Origin: Aspidapion aeneum
Lineage: Eukaryota; Arthropoda; Insecta; Coleoptera; Brentidae
Assembly (NCBI GenBank): GCA_963576565.1
Contig: OY755044.1
Span: 46,209,134-46,273,133 of the forward strand
DNA length: 64,000 nt
Direction: 5' to 3'
Within the stretch, counting starts at the first letter, position 1. Each line of letters starts with the position of its first letter. The notes beneath the pieces were generated by a model. It was not told the DNA's origin. It searched no databases and worked only from the letters and a program-made list of their open reading frames with translations. Made by a program: the position numbers and the translations under genes. Positions 21,187 through 32,902 of the stretch are shown here, piece by piece.

Positions 21187-21440
21187 TGCTACGATTTCAA
21201 AAAATTTGATGTACCTATATGTTTGCATTTCAGATGATTTTGAAACTTTCTTGTAGCGCCGTCTGCTTCTGTCGGTCTGTATATTTATCTGTATGTCTGT
21301 CTGTAACGACTAACTCATATAACTCAAAGACTGCTTGCCCGATTTTAATTAAATTTCTTATCTACCCAACTCAAGTAACAAATTACATTGGATCTAGATG
21401 GTTCCATTTAAAAATGAAGAAAATCCACGCGACGTAAACC
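21187..21440 (-). repeat. Dispersed repeat R1, diverged partial copy
   Basis: Matches the TTGCGTTTCAGATGATTTTG through GGTTCCATTTAAAAATGA part of the 36-kb copy, with many substitutions. It lacks the hairpin ends and the 119-bp tandem units. The LINE inserted at or next to its edge. Confidence 0.7.
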
Positions 21441-21948
21441 AAAGAAAAAAGATGAGGTAGGTACCAACTTGATAACGACACATAAAATATACCGCGGGTG
21501 ACGACAAGATCAATTGCCAGGTCTCATGCTTTTGCATGAGATCTCATGTTTTTCAAACAAATCTCATGCTATCATTACTTTATCACAAAATCTCATGCTT
21601 TTCAGCTTACAGAGACAAAAATAAATTATAGTTGAAAATTAATTATAAAGATAACTATGAGCTACAAATAACAAAGTAATCATAAAAGAATTCGGCTTAC
21701 GTCCCGACATTTGGCATCGTTGGATCGTGTTTCATATTCGCAAATTGTAACCTCGCGCCTTGTTGAGAGTGTGACGTACATGAGCGGTTCGCTTATTCGG
21801 GTATTCCCCAAAAAACGATAATCGATTATTCTGTTATGTGCCACACCTTTAAGACATGAATTTGGCCAATTAAAAAAAAACATGCATACTGCAACATAGA
21901 ATATATAGCTAAATACATACGTATATTATGTATTATGTGCCTACAATA
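21441..21948. other. No gene; short ATCTCATG direct repeats
   Basis: At 21,520-21,600 four copies of (A)TCTCATGCT(TTT) occur, one forming a small palindrome with GCATGAGA. The same word recurs at 22,284 in segment A. Nothing else recognised. Confidence 0.45.
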
Positions 21949-22230
21949 ATAGGGACTTTTTGCAATAAAGCCAGGCAGTAATTGTGCCGGGTACTATTCT
22001 GACAGTTTCGTATTATAAGAACAACTGTCTTCTTTCAAAATTAGGCCTTTGTGTATTATAAGAGCCGGAATTAATAGTGCCGCCACTATTAATGGAAAAT
22101 AAACAACAGGATTTATAAATTTGACTTTGGTATGTCAATTTTGAAAGATCAACTGTCACTTTTCAATGAGAAACTGTCAGAATAGTGCTCGGCAGAATTA
22201 CTACCTGGCTTTATTCCAATAAGTCCCTAA
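21949..22230. mobile_element. MITE with about 60-bp terminal inverted repeats
   Basis: The left arm TAGGGACTTTTTGCAATAAA and the opposite strand of the right end TTAGGGACTTATTGGAATAAA continue to pair through AAGCCAGG, ACTATTCTGACAGTTTC. No coding capacity. The left breakpoint of the tandem duplication (22,125) lies inside it, so the second copy carries only the right half. Confidence 0.8.
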
Positions 22231-23833
22231 TGAATGAGCAGCATGCCAGAGGCAACAGCGACAATTCCGCTTTTTTTTTGAAATCTCATGCTTTCTCGAA
22301 ATATTTCTCATACAATATTTCTGTGGGACCTGGCAACACTGGTCTTAGACATACTTTACAGCTAATACTATTTCTAAGCTGCTCTAGCAGTAGCTCCCTA
22401 ATTTATAATACCACATTGCTAGCTCTACATATTAGATTTAATTATTTACATGGGTTTATCATCGACATGCCTATGGTAGGCGCTGAATTATTAAAAATTG
22501 ACATGCAGAAGCTTATGAGTATGAGTCATTGAGTTGTATAACGCCCTAAAAGGGCGTTAGAGACGGAAAGACAAGGCATTTTTTATTGACCCTATCCAAT
22601 TTGGTTCCTATGGTCGGGTATTTCTTTCACAATAAAAACAGAGATAGACATTATTGAACATGTGAAACGGACAAAGATAGGCTGATTTTGCATGCTAATA
22701 ATACCCTAGATAATATAAGGGTACTTTTATCTCTTTCACACTGACGGCATAAGTGCGACAGAAAAGCAGCTGGCTACCTTTAATCCACCTGCCGTATTTT
22801 GAGTGATTCTACCTGTTAGTCCGTGTATACAGGGAAAACTGATAGACAATGTTGTCTAAGTACGGAAATGATTTTTTTTGAATTTTGTGCGGGAATATTA
22901 CAAAAAGAAATCTTAAAACGTTTAAAAACAAGTTTAGAAGTAACTATTTGAGTTTAAACATGGTCCAAAATTGTTTTTTGTGCAAAAGAAGAAAAAAAAT
23001 CCATAAAAAAACAACATTTCATGGGTAAGTCGTCTTGACAGATAGTTTTTCCGAAAACACGAGAAAGTTCAGTAGCGTTTCAGATAGTTTTTTCTGCGAC
23101 CGTGCGATTTTACCCTCACACATTTTGATTCAGAAAGTGTCACTTCCCCGCACTTTTTTTTGCATTGCATAAAAATTAACAAAAAGTATTTGATTTTCTT
23201 AAAAATGATTTCTTTTTAAATTCTTACATACCGATTTTTATCCAGTTGTTTTTGTTTTTTCAAACCAAACTTTTGACATGTCACGGTCGAGTTTCATACA
23301 TCTTGATGAATTGTTACACACACTGATCTATGTTTTTATAAATTTCGATAAATTTAATGTTTTTTGCGGACTTTACAGTATTTTTAAGTTAAATTTTGGT
23401 CTTTCATCGCGAAAGTATATATTTATTATTATATGACCACCGCGACCGGTCTACAGGCCGGTATCATATGTTTATGTCCTTCTAATGTCATTTGACTATC
23501 ATGCTGTCTTACTTAATAAGGTCACTTAGTTTAATTAATAATTTTGTCCTACAGAAGAATAGAAACCAACAAAAAATTTGTGACACTTCGATTACCCATT
23601 TTCTTTGATTGCGATGGATTAGGGTGACCATATTACGGTTTATTAGGGTGCCCAGAGTGCGCAAAAAAAGATTTTGAAAAATTTCCCTAAAAAAATTGAA
23701 GACCAAACACTCACTCGCCACTCAATGTTTATGGTCGCATACACTAATCCTAACTCGATTTCCGACGATTATGGACAATGGTTACCCCCTGGACATAAAC
23801 CTAACAACTTTTACTATATTTATTAACAATAGG
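22125..23833 (+). repeat. Duplicated segment A, copy 1
   Basis: Almost identical to 24,944-26,665. Differences seen include one T in a homopolymer, C/T near 22,609, and about 10 bp missing near 23,555. No real gene: the 115-residue plus-strand frame has no motif. A small palindrome ACGCCCTAAAAGGGCGT is at about 22,540-22,556. Confidence 0.9.
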
Positions 23834-24450
23834 TAGGTTAGGTTTGGTTAGGTTGGATTAGGTTGGGCTGGGTTGGGTTAGGTTGGGTTCGGTTGGGTTA
23901 GGTTGGGTTAGGTTGGGTTGGGTTAGGTTGGGTTAGGTTGGGTTAGGTTGGGTTGGGTTAGGTTGGGTTAGGTTGGGTTAGGTTGGGTTAGGTTGGGTTA
24001 GGTTGGGTTAGGTTGGGTTAGGTTGGGTTAGGTTGGGTTACGTTGGGTTAGGTTGGGTTAGGTTGGGTTAGGTTGGGTTAGGTTAGGTTAGGTTGGGTTA
24101 GGTTGGGTTAGGTTGGGTTAGGTTGGGTTAGGTTGGGTTAGGTTGGGTTAGGTTGGGTTAGGTTGGGTTAGGTTGGGTTAGGTTGGGTTAGGTTGGGTTA
24201 GGTTGGGTTAGGTTGGGTTAGGTTGGGTTAGGTTGGGTTAGGTTGGGTTAGGTTGGGTTAGGTTGGGTTAGGTTGGGTTAGGTTGGGTTAGGTTGGGTTA
24301 GGTTGGGTTAGGTTGGGTTAGGTTGGGTTAGGTTGGGTTAGGTTGGGTTAGGTTGGGTTAGGTTGGGTTAGGTTGGGTTAGGTTGGGTTAGGTTGGGTTA
24401 GGTTGGGTTAGGTTGGGTTAGGTTGGGCTGGGTTGGGTTAGGTTGGGTTA
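23834..24450 (+). repeat. (TTAGGTTGGG)n satellite, copy 1
   Basis: About 0.6 kb of 10-bp units made of TTAGG plus TTGGG, very homogeneous, with a more irregular start (GGTTTGG, GGATTAGG, GGGCTGGG). It resembles insect telomere units but sits inside the chromosome segment. Confidence 0.95.
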
Positions 24451-24943
24451 TTTTCTAGCAGGGCTATTTGCTTAGTCGCTATTTGGTAGCAGCGATGTTT
24501 TGATGCGCGCTTTTTGGTTACAGCGCTACTTTGAGACAGCGCTATTTTGTTACGCGATATTTTGTAGCAGCGGTATTTTGAACCAAAATAAAAAAATGGG
24601 TACGCTAGGCTTTTGACATTATCATTAAAAAGCTAAATATTTGGCTAAAATAGAAGGACACTCATAGGCAACCCATTAGCAAGCGCGGATTTAAGGGGGA
24701 GTAAAGCCCGGTGCCCACCTAGGACTTTCTCGTGTGTGCCCGCGCACGCGTCACATGACTGTCGTAACAGTTCATATTGAGATCATGTGACGCGTGAGCG
24801 GGCACCCACGAGAAAGTCGTAGGTGGAAATCAGGTATAACGTGGCAATTACCCTCCCCCTAGAAAAAAAAAGTATGGACTTTTGTTCACAATTAAAGGGC
24901 AAACAGTGGTAATGATCACCCCTAAAAAAAAATATGTTTTTGA
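24451..24943 (+). repeat. Duplicated segment B, copy 1
   Basis: Essentially identical to 30,212-30,703. It contains the right inverted end of a foldback-like array (GCGCTATTTTG units) and a long hairpin at 24,715-24,826. The satellite runs directly into it through GTTATTTTCTAGC, and at its right end TTTTTGA joins segment A'. Confidence 0.9.
24715..24826. repeat. Long hairpin (MITE-like), copy 1
   Basis: CCACCTAGGACTTTCTCGTG...GCGTCACATGA pairs with TCATGTGACGCGTGAG...CACGAGAAAGTCGTAGGTGG, arms of about 45 bp around a loop of about 20 bp. Second copy at 30,476-30,587. Confidence 0.85.
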
Positions 24944-26665
24944 CTTTGGTATGTCAATTTTGAAAGATCAACTGTCACTTTTCAATGAGAAACTGTCAGA
25001 ATAGTGCTCGGCAGAATTACTACCTGGCTTTATTCCAATAAGTCCCTAATGAATGAGCAGCATGCCAGAGGCAACAGCGACAATTCCGCTTTTTTTTTTT
25101 GAAATCTCATGCTTTCTCGAAATATTTCTCATACAATATTTCTGTGGGACCTGGCAACACTGGTCTTAGACATACTTTACAGCTAATACTATTTCTAAGC
25201 TGCTCTAGCAGTAGCTCCCTAATTTATAATACCACATTGCTAGCTCTACATATTAGATTTAATTATTTACATGGGTTTATCATCGACATGCCTATGGTAG
25301 GCGCTGAATTATTAAAAATTGACATGCAGAAGCTTATGAGTATGAGTCATTGAGTTGTATAACGCCCTAAAAGGGCGTTAGAGACGGAAAGACAAGGCAT
25401 TTTTTATTGACCCTATCCAATTTGGTTTCTATGGTCGGGTATTTCTTTCACAATAAAAACAGAGATAGACATTATTGAACATGTGAAACGGACAAAGATA
25501 GGCTGATTTTGCATGCTAATAATACCCTAGATAATATAAGGGTACTTTTATCTCTTTCACACTGACGGCATAAGTGCGACAGAAAAGCAGCTGGCTACCT
25601 TTAATCCACCTGCCGTATTTTGAGTGATTCTACCTGTTAGTCCGTGTATACAGGGAAAACTGATAGACAATGTTGTCTAAGTACGGAAATGATTTTTTTT
25701 GAATTTTGTGCGGGAATATTACAAAAAGAAATCTTAAAACGTTTAAAAACAAGTTTAGAAGTAACTATTTGAGTTTAAACATGGTCCAAAATTGTTTTTT
25801 GTGCAAAAGAAGAAAAAAAATCCATAAAAAAACAACATTTCATGGGTAAGTCGTCTTGACAGATAGTTTTTCCGAAAACACGAGAAAGTTCAGTAGCGTT
25901 TCAGATAGTTTTTTCTGCGACCGTGCGATTTTACCCTCACACATTTTGATTCAGAAAGTGTCACTTCCCCGCACTTTTTTTTGCATTGCATAAAAATTAA
26001 CAAAAAGTATTTGATTTTCTTAAAAATGATTTCTTTTTAAATTCTTACATACCGATTTTTATCCAGTTGTTTTTGTTTTTTCAAACCAAACTTTTGACAT
26101 GTCACGGTCGAGTTTCATACATCTTGATGAATTGTTACACACACTGATCTATGTTTTTATAAATTTCGATAAATTTAATGTTTTTTGCGGACTTTACAGT
26201 ATTTTTAAGTTAAATTTTGGTCTTTCATCGCGAAAGTATATATTTATTATTATATGACCACCGCGACCGGTCTACAGGCCGGTATCATATGTTTATGTCC
26301 TTCTAATGTCATTTGACTATCATGCTGTCTTACTTAATAAGGTCACTTAGTTTAATTAATAATTTTGTCCTACATAATATAAAAGAAGAATAGAAACCAA
26401 CAAAAAATTTGTGACACTTCGATTACCCATTTTCTTTGATTGCGATGGATTAGGGTGACCATATTACGGTTTATTAGGGTGCCCAGAGTGCGCAAAAAAA
26501 GATTTTGAAAAATTTCCCTAAAAAAATTGAAGACCAAACACTCACTCGCCACTCAATGTTTATGGTCGCATACACTAATCCTAACTCGATTTCCGACGAT
26601 TATGGACAATGGTTACCCCCTGGACATAAACCTAACAACTTTTACTATATTTATTAACAATAGGT
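24944..26665 (+). repeat. Duplicated segment A, copy 2
   Basis: Near-perfect repeat of 22,125-23,833, starting in the middle of the MITE and running to the satellite. It contains about 10 extra bases (near 26,377). Confidence 0.9.
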
Positions 26666-28016
26666 AGGTTAGGTTTGGTTAGGTTGGATTAGGTTGGGCT
26701 GGGTTGGGTTAGGTTGGGTTCGGTTGGGTTAGGTTGGGTTAGGTTGGGTTGGGTTAGGTTGGGTTAGGTTGGGTTAGGTTGGGTTGGGTTAGGTTGGGTT
26801 AGGTTGGGTTAGGTTGGGTTAGGTTGGGTTAGGTTGGGTTAGGTTGGGTTAGGTTGGGTTACGTTGGGTTAGGTTGGGTTAGGTTGGGTTAGGTTGGGTT
26901 AGGTTGGGTTAGGTTGGGTTAGGTTGGGTTAGGTTAGGTTAGGTTGGGTTAGGTTGGGTTAGGTTGGGTTAGGTTGGGTTAGGTTGGGTTAGGTTGGGTT
27001 AGGTTGGGTTAGGTTGGGTTAGGTTGGGTTAGGTTGGGTTAGGTTGGGTTAGGTTGGGTTAGGTTGGGTTAGGTTGGGTTAGGTTGGGTTAGGTTGGGTT
27101 AGGTTGGGTTAGGTTGGGTTAGGTTGGGTTAGGTTGGGTTAGGTTGGGTTAGGTTGGGTTAGGTTGGGTTAGGTTGGGTTAGGTTGGGTTAGGTTGGGTT
27201 AGGTTGGGTTAGGTTGGGTTAGGTTGGGTTAGGTTGGGTTAGGTTGGGTTAGGTTGGGTTAGGTTGGGTTAGGTTGGGTTAGGTTGGGTTAGGTTGGGTT
27301 AGGTTGGGTTAGGTTGGGTTAGGTTGGGTTAGGTTGGGTTAGGTTGGGTTAGGTTGGGTTAGGTTGGGTTAGGTTGGGTTAGGTTGGGTTAGGTTGGGTT
27401 AGGTTGGGTTAGGTTGGGTTAGGTTGGGTTAGGTTGGGTTAGGTTGGGTTAGGTTGGGTTAGGTTGGGTTAGGTTGGGTTAGGTTGGGTTAGGTTGGGTT
27501 AGGTTGGGTTAGGTTGGGTTAGGTTGGGTTAGGTTATGTTAGGTTGGGTTAGGTCGGGTTAGGTCGGGTTAGGTTGGGTTAGGTTGGGTTAGGTTGGGTT
27601 AGGTTGGGTTAGGTTGGGTTAGGTTGGGTTAGGTTGGGTTAGGTTGGGTTAGGTTGGGTTAGGTTGGGTTAGGTTGGGTTAGGTTGGGTTAGGTTGGGTT
27701 AGGTTGGGTTAGGTTGGGTTAGGTTGGGTTAGGTTGGGTTAGGTTGGGTTAGGTTGGGTTAGGTTGGGTTAGGTTGGGTTAGGTTGGGTTAGGTTGGGTT
27801 AGGTTGGGTTAGGTTGGGTTAGGTTGGGTTAGGTTGGGTTAGGTTGGGTTAGGTTGGGTTAGGTTGGGTTAGGTTGGGTTAGGTTGGGTTAGGTTGGGTT
27901 AGATTGGGTTAGGTTGGGTTAGGTTGGGTTAGGTTGGGTTAGGTTGGGTTAGGTTGGGTTAGGTTGGGTTAGGTTGGGTTAGGTTGGGTTAGGTTGGGTT
28001 AGGTTGGGTTAGGTTG
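26666..28016 (+). repeat. (TTAGGTTGGG)n satellite, copy 2
   Basis: About 1.35 kb of the same 10-bp unit, more than twice the length in copy 1. Rare variants are GGTTAGGTTAGG, a GGTTATGTT unit near 27,535, GGTCGGG units near 27,555-27,568, and one AGATTGGG near 27,902. The right edge degenerates into GGTTCGG and GGTTCAG sequence. Confidence 0.95.
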
Positions 28017-28683
28017 GTTCAGTTTGAGTATGTTCGGTTAGGTTCCGCTAGGATTGTTTAGGTTAGGTTTAGCTATATTCGGTTAGGTTCGGTTCAGTTT
28101 AAGCAAATCGAACCGAACCAAACCGAACCGTTAGATTCGGTTTGATTTGGTTCATTTCGATACGGATGGGTTCAGTTTGCTTTTGTTCAGTTAGACCTTC
28201 GATAAATTTTAAAAAAGTAAATAATTATTAATTTTTAGTGTTTTAAGGAATAAAAATTGATATAATGTTCAATTAAACTAATTTTTATTTGTAAAAATGT
28301 AGGAATCATAATTTTCTTGATTTTGTTTTGAATTTCATGCTTTTTTAAAAATTGTGCATTTTCATAAAAGGACCAAAAAAACTGACCCGATTTGGATCAG
28401 TGACCTTAGTTATTTCAAGTTTTTGTTGATAGCTGATAGACGTCAGGGACCGTTTTTTTCAGTTTGAAATGAGAAAATGCTTCTTTTGTAGCAATTTGTA
28501 TGGGTTTTAATGGGGTTTTAAGAATGTTTCAATTTCAATTTTTTTAACAAAATCAACGATAGTCCGCAATTTTTTTTTTAGAAATCACTATAAAATGGTC
28601 TAAAATTATCATTTTTCAAAAAACTTCGTAGTTTTAAGAAAGGTGGTAAAACGTACCAGACCCCTGACATGTGTTGCAGTCTA
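28017..28683. other. Segment C, left part; no gene
   Basis: 28,017-28,200 is a degenerate array of GGTTCGG/GGTTCAG and AACCGAACC words, including inverted copies. The rest is AT-rich with no supported frame. This is the beginning of the segment absent from copy 1 of the duplication. Confidence 0.5.
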
Positions 28684-29113
28684 GGACAACTGGGCGCCGC
28701 CAATTCGGCGCCACCAACTGGGCGGCAGGCCAACTGGGCGCCGGGCCAACTTGACGCCGAGCCAACTGGGCGCCGGACTAAAATATTTTTTCTTGATAAA
28801 ATGTGCAGATGAAAAACAACCTTAAAAAAATTAAAGTGGCGGATCCAAAATGGCGGACTTTCTTATTTATGCATCGATATGTATCGAATATGGAACTTGG
28901 CGGTGTTTCAAGTCGCAGAACACTACACCTACCAAATTTCAACACTCGACTTAATAGATGTTGAAAGTTTTGTATAAATAACATATTTATTTTGTTTTTA
29001 TCTGCACATTTTATCGAAAAAAAAATAGTCCGGCGCTGAGTTGGCCCGGCGCCCATTAGGCCCGGCGTGGCGCCCTGTTGGCGGCGCCGAGTTGGCCCGG
29101 CGCCCGGTTGTCC
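28684..29113. mobile_element. Foldback-like element FB-1, GGCGCC-type ends
   Basis: Ends are GGACAACTGGGCGCC and its near-complement ending GGTTGTCC. Each end is an array of short GGCGCC(G)(C/G)CCAACT-type units, about 100 bp long and in opposite orientation, around a core of about 210 bp. A second member is at 31,174-31,667. Frames reading repeated Gly-Pro-Thr-Arg-Arg are translations of the arrays. Confidence 0.75.
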
Positions 29114-29769
29114 CATTTCGAATTGAAATTTTTAGTTCCGAAATTTCATCTGACTCGAGCATAACTTGTAGTCCACCCAAGAAAAGAAGACCCTTGTTCA
29201 AAGAAAGAAAATATTTTACCTGGAAGGTACAACATTTGTAAAGTTCTAAGATGAAAACCATAATTTTAATACATCCACTGCACTTAGCATGCTTAGAAAT
29301 TCTTTTTACTCTTTTTTTTTACTGAAGAGAATTTTGTAAACACACACAAGTAAGTATTCATGAATTATTTATTATTCAAACAGAAAATTGTTGATAAAAA
29401 AATTCTAGTGGAATTCAAAATTTTTATTTTGCACCGCCACTGCCCTTTTTTATCCAAGACAAGCAAATAGAATATTTTTGCGATGTTGCATGTTTCCGGA
29501 CTCACCAAACCGAAATTCTATTTTGATCCCTATTTTGCTCATTAAATTCTTACTTGTATTTGGTCAATTGCGATAAAAGCTTGATATAATGGCAATTTTG
29601 GCCCATGCCGGGTCTACCCGTAGGGTATAGAAGTCAATGGTATGAGTAGACATGAGGGGCATGCAATTTGGCACTTTATCAAAGTAACATCGATTTTCCT
29701 TCATAAACTTTATTACATCTTGATACAGGTTGAGGCAGAGATTATAGGACAGCTAGAGATTGAATTTCA
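29114..29769. other. Segment C, middle; no gene
   Basis: No convincing coding frame or repeat boundary seen. Confidence 0.4.
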
Positions 29770-30346
29770 GAGGCTCTGCTACAGAATAGCGTTGCTACAA
29801 AATAGCGCTGTTACAAAATATAGCACTGCTAGAAAATGGTGCTTACAAAATAGCGCTTCTACAAAATGGCGTGCATCAAAATAGAGACATCTAATAAGAA
29901 CAGCGATATTTAAAAAACATCATTAAAAGCAGCAATTGGTCCCACCCGTTCTAACATATTTAAAAAGAACTTCCCTGACTTCTTTCTCGGAACCCTAGGG
30001 CGTGTGAAACAAAACTGAACCAAAGTGGTTTAGTTCAGTTCAGTTCGGTTCGGTTTTGTTTCACACAATCCAGGATCCCAGTTCAGTTTAGTTCGGTTTA
30101 GTTTCACACTTTCTAGGATCCCAGGAAAATGTCAGGTTTTTTTTTGAAAAAAATGTTAAAAAGAGGTTACAGCGCTATTATTTTGAGGCAGCGCCCTTTT
30201 GATGTGCGTTATTTTCTAGCAGGGCTATTTGCTTAGTCGCTATTTGGTAGCAGCGATGTTTTGATGCGCGCTTTTTGGTTACAGCGCTACTTTGAGACAG
30301 CGCTATTTTGTTACGCGATATTTTGTAGCAGCGGTATTTTGAACCA
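29770..30346. mobile_element. Foldback-like element FB-2, CAGCGCTATTTTGT-type ends
   Basis: At 29,770-29,905 the unit reads CTACAAAATAGCGCTG and at 30,163-30,346 it reads in reverse (CAGCGCTATTTTGT, TAGCAGCG). The core holds tandem GGTTCGGTT/AGTTTAGTT words with GGATCCCAG. The right array extends into segment B', so only the right part is present in copy 1 of the duplication. Similar single units appear at 49,940-49,995. Confidence 0.65.
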
Positions 30347-30703
30347 AAATAAAAAAATGGGTACGCTAGGCTTTTGACATTATCATTAAAAAGCTAAATA
30401 TTTGGCTAAAATAGAAGGACACTCATAGGCAACCCATTAGCAAGCGCGGATTTAAGGGGGAGTAAAGCCCGGTGCCCACCTAGGACTTTCTCGTGTGTGC
30501 CCGCGCACGCGTCACATGACTGTCGTAACAGTTCATATTGAGATCATGTGACGCGTGAGCGGGCACCCACGAGAAAGTCGTAGGTGGAAATCAGGTATAA
30601 CGTGGCAATTACCCTCCCCCTAGAAAAAAAAAGTATGGACTTTTGTTCACAATTAAAGGGCAAACAGTGGTAATGATCACCCCTAAAAAAAATATGTTTT
30701 TGA
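30212..30703 (+). repeat. Duplicated segment B, copy 2
   Basis: Matches 24,451-24,943 with one A fewer in a homopolymer. It is followed by unique sequence (TTACAAATAA...), which marks the original right boundary of the duplicated block. Confidence 0.9.
30476..30587. repeat. Long hairpin (MITE-like), copy 2
   Basis: Same inverted repeat as 24,715-24,826. Confidence 0.85.
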
Positions 30704-31173
30704 TTACAAATAATTTTTTCGTCGACTATTGTCGTACCCCGGTTTTCGCGCTCATAGGGTGCCAGCAGTATTGGTAGGATTCTTGGAGAAAATGAGGAGC
30801 GTCAGTCTCCAAACGACCTTATTAATATAATATTAACTTTAAAATAAATTGGATACAGTGCAATGGTTTAAGATATGTATTAGTAATAAATATTATAATT
30901 TTTTTTCTTTTTTTTAAAGATTTACAATATAAATATAAAGGTGCTTACATTATTACTCAAAATAACAGAAACAGTACAGAACACACTTTCATTTTTAGTT
31001 CGGGCTCTCTATCGTTTAACTATCACTATATCAAATATCAAATAGCAGTGGGCTATTACCTCGCAATCACAACTTTCTTCCTGCGTCAGCATTTATTGGC
31101 GATGGCCCGTTGCCAACGCCAAAATTGCTGAAACATCGAAGCAAATTTCGTTCAATGACTTTTATGCGGTCTA
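30704..31173. other. No gene seen
   Basis: AT-rich sequence between segment B' and the second GGCGCC-type foldback element. Nothing recognised. Confidence 0.4.
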
Positions 31174-31667
31174 GGACAACTGGGCGCCGCCAACTCGACG
31201 CCGCCAAATGGGCGCCGCCAACTCTTTTTAAGTCTGAGTAAAAAATTTTGTTAAATGACCTCAAGCAATGTAATATTTCAAGTTTGAGACAAATCGGTTT
31301 GTAAATAAGAAAATCCGCCATTTTGGATCCGCCGTTTTGACTTTTGGATCCGCCACTGTTGTAATAAAAAACGTAAATTGTAGTGTTACCAGGTTACCAA
31401 ACACTACAACTACCAAGATTCAACAAACGACTTAATGGATTTAACTTTACTTAACAAAAACAAATTTCAAAAAAATTACGTAAAGGATTTTTTAAAGATG
31501 TTTTTATATAAATAATATATTTTATTTTTCATCTACACATTTTATCAAAAAAAAAATTTTTAGTTCGGCGCCGAGTTGGCCTGCGGCCAGTTGGTGGCGC
31601 CGAGTTGGCCCGGCGCCCAGTTGGCGGCTCCGAGTTGGCGGCGCCGAGTTGGCGGCCCCAGTTGTCC
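31174..31667. mobile_element. Foldback-like element FB-1, second copy
   Basis: Begins GGACAACTGGGCGCCGCC and ends in the inverted array GGCGGCGCCGAGTTGGC...GTTGTCC. It is preceded by TCTA and followed by CATTYCG, as in copy 1 (28,684-29,113), so these bases may belong to the element. Each core holds CCAAAATGGCGG- or GGATCCGCC-type words. Confidence 0.72.
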
Positions 31668-32159
31668 CATTCCGCTTTTATGAGGTACTAGACCACTGCG
31701 TCATCAGCATTTTGGTAAAAATGAATTTTAAATCTATTGAAACAATTTATTTTAAGAAAAATCTGATTTAATATTTTACCCACTTGACATTAATACCCCC
31801 GCCAGATTTTGAATCAGAGTCGCGCTTGCCCATTAGGCAGCCCAAACAAAGTTAATACTTTAATTTTATCGTGGATTTGTCAAAATGGCGGAGACTGTCA
31901 GTTTTCTCTTGTTATGTTGAATATAATGAAATTCTCGAACTTTCCCTACTTTAATAAAGTAATGTTTTAAGACCCTGAAGAGTTTTTAACAATTATATTT
32001 AACCCCAAATTTAATAATAAAACTGAAAAAAACAAACAAAAAATAAAAACAGCGGTTGACAAGCACTTGACATTTCTCAACCAGAGAACAAACTATCATA
32101 CTGAAACACGTTTGCCTGGCGGCGGAGATTTTGGATTAGCCACTCTAACTTGGGCCAAA
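31668..32159. other. No gene seen
   Basis: Low-complexity AT-rich DNA, nothing recognised. Confidence 0.4.
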
Positions 32160-32179
32160 TTAATAAGATAAGAACAGAC

Positions 32180-32315
32180 AGGACGTCCCTTTTCCGGATG
32201 TCCGGATTTCACTCCGGGCCTGTATCAACACTCTTTTTTCTTTCGGGACTCCCATACTCAGCAAACCAGCTCGAATCCTGGATCCCGGGCGCGTGTTCAT
32301 AATATTAACGTTCTT
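32180..32315. repeat. Dispersed repeat, possible SINE-like, copy 1
   Basis: Shares GTCCGGATTTC, CGGGACTCC, GCAA(A/G)CCAGCTCGAATCCTGG and CGCGTGTTC in the same order with 34,125-34,245. The CTCGAATCC word resembles a tRNA B box, but no good A box was found, so SINE status is only a possibility. Confidence 0.45.
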
Positions 32316-32902
32316 GTACATAGAACAGTAGCCAACGCAGAGGGGAGGGGGGCTTAGGGGTCGAAGCCCCCCCCCCCCCAGAGTCACTGAATATTGAACT
32401 CTAAACTTGAATTTTCCACAAAAATCAAAATTAAAATGTATCGATCTGCGCTCAAGATCCCCTATCCCTCAGGATCCACCTTTGCGTATTGATCCGCGCT
32501 CTAGCACCCCCCAGGAATCAGTTTTGCTTACTACACTGCATGGAATCAATGATTTTCCTTAATAGGGTGTTTGACAGTAGTAAAAAATAAATATATATTT
32601 ACTTTTAGATAACTCTTGAAGTCTTGGTAATGCTAAAAACAAACTTTTTTGTTTAATTTTTTCTCAAATTCATAGTTCTTTTAATTAAATCAATTCATTG
32701 AATTAGAACAATTAGCCACGTGATTCAAAACAGGCGGTCTACTAATCAGCTGCAAGTGACGTCACAAAACAGTAAACGCCTGGCACGAACCTTTTTTCTG
32801 TGTTATTTTCTTATGGATGGTAATGTTTGCTTTTGTTTAAAGTGCGATTTATCGTCCTAAATTAGATTTTATTTTGTGTTTTGCTTATAAAAAATATTTT
32901 CA

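Noticed and set aside
21949..22556. Protein of 115 residues at 22,185-22,532 repeated in part at 25,099-25,353
   Set aside because: Repeated only because of the segmental duplication, starts in a MITE arm and lacks motifs.
23834..28016. True chromosome end or CRISPR array
   Set aside because: Unique sequence and transposons lie on both sides, and units are adjoining without spacers.
28778..29261. Frames reading repeated G-P-T-R-R or R-P-L-G-P-A
   Set aside because: Translations of GGCGCC minisatellite ends of foldback-like elements.
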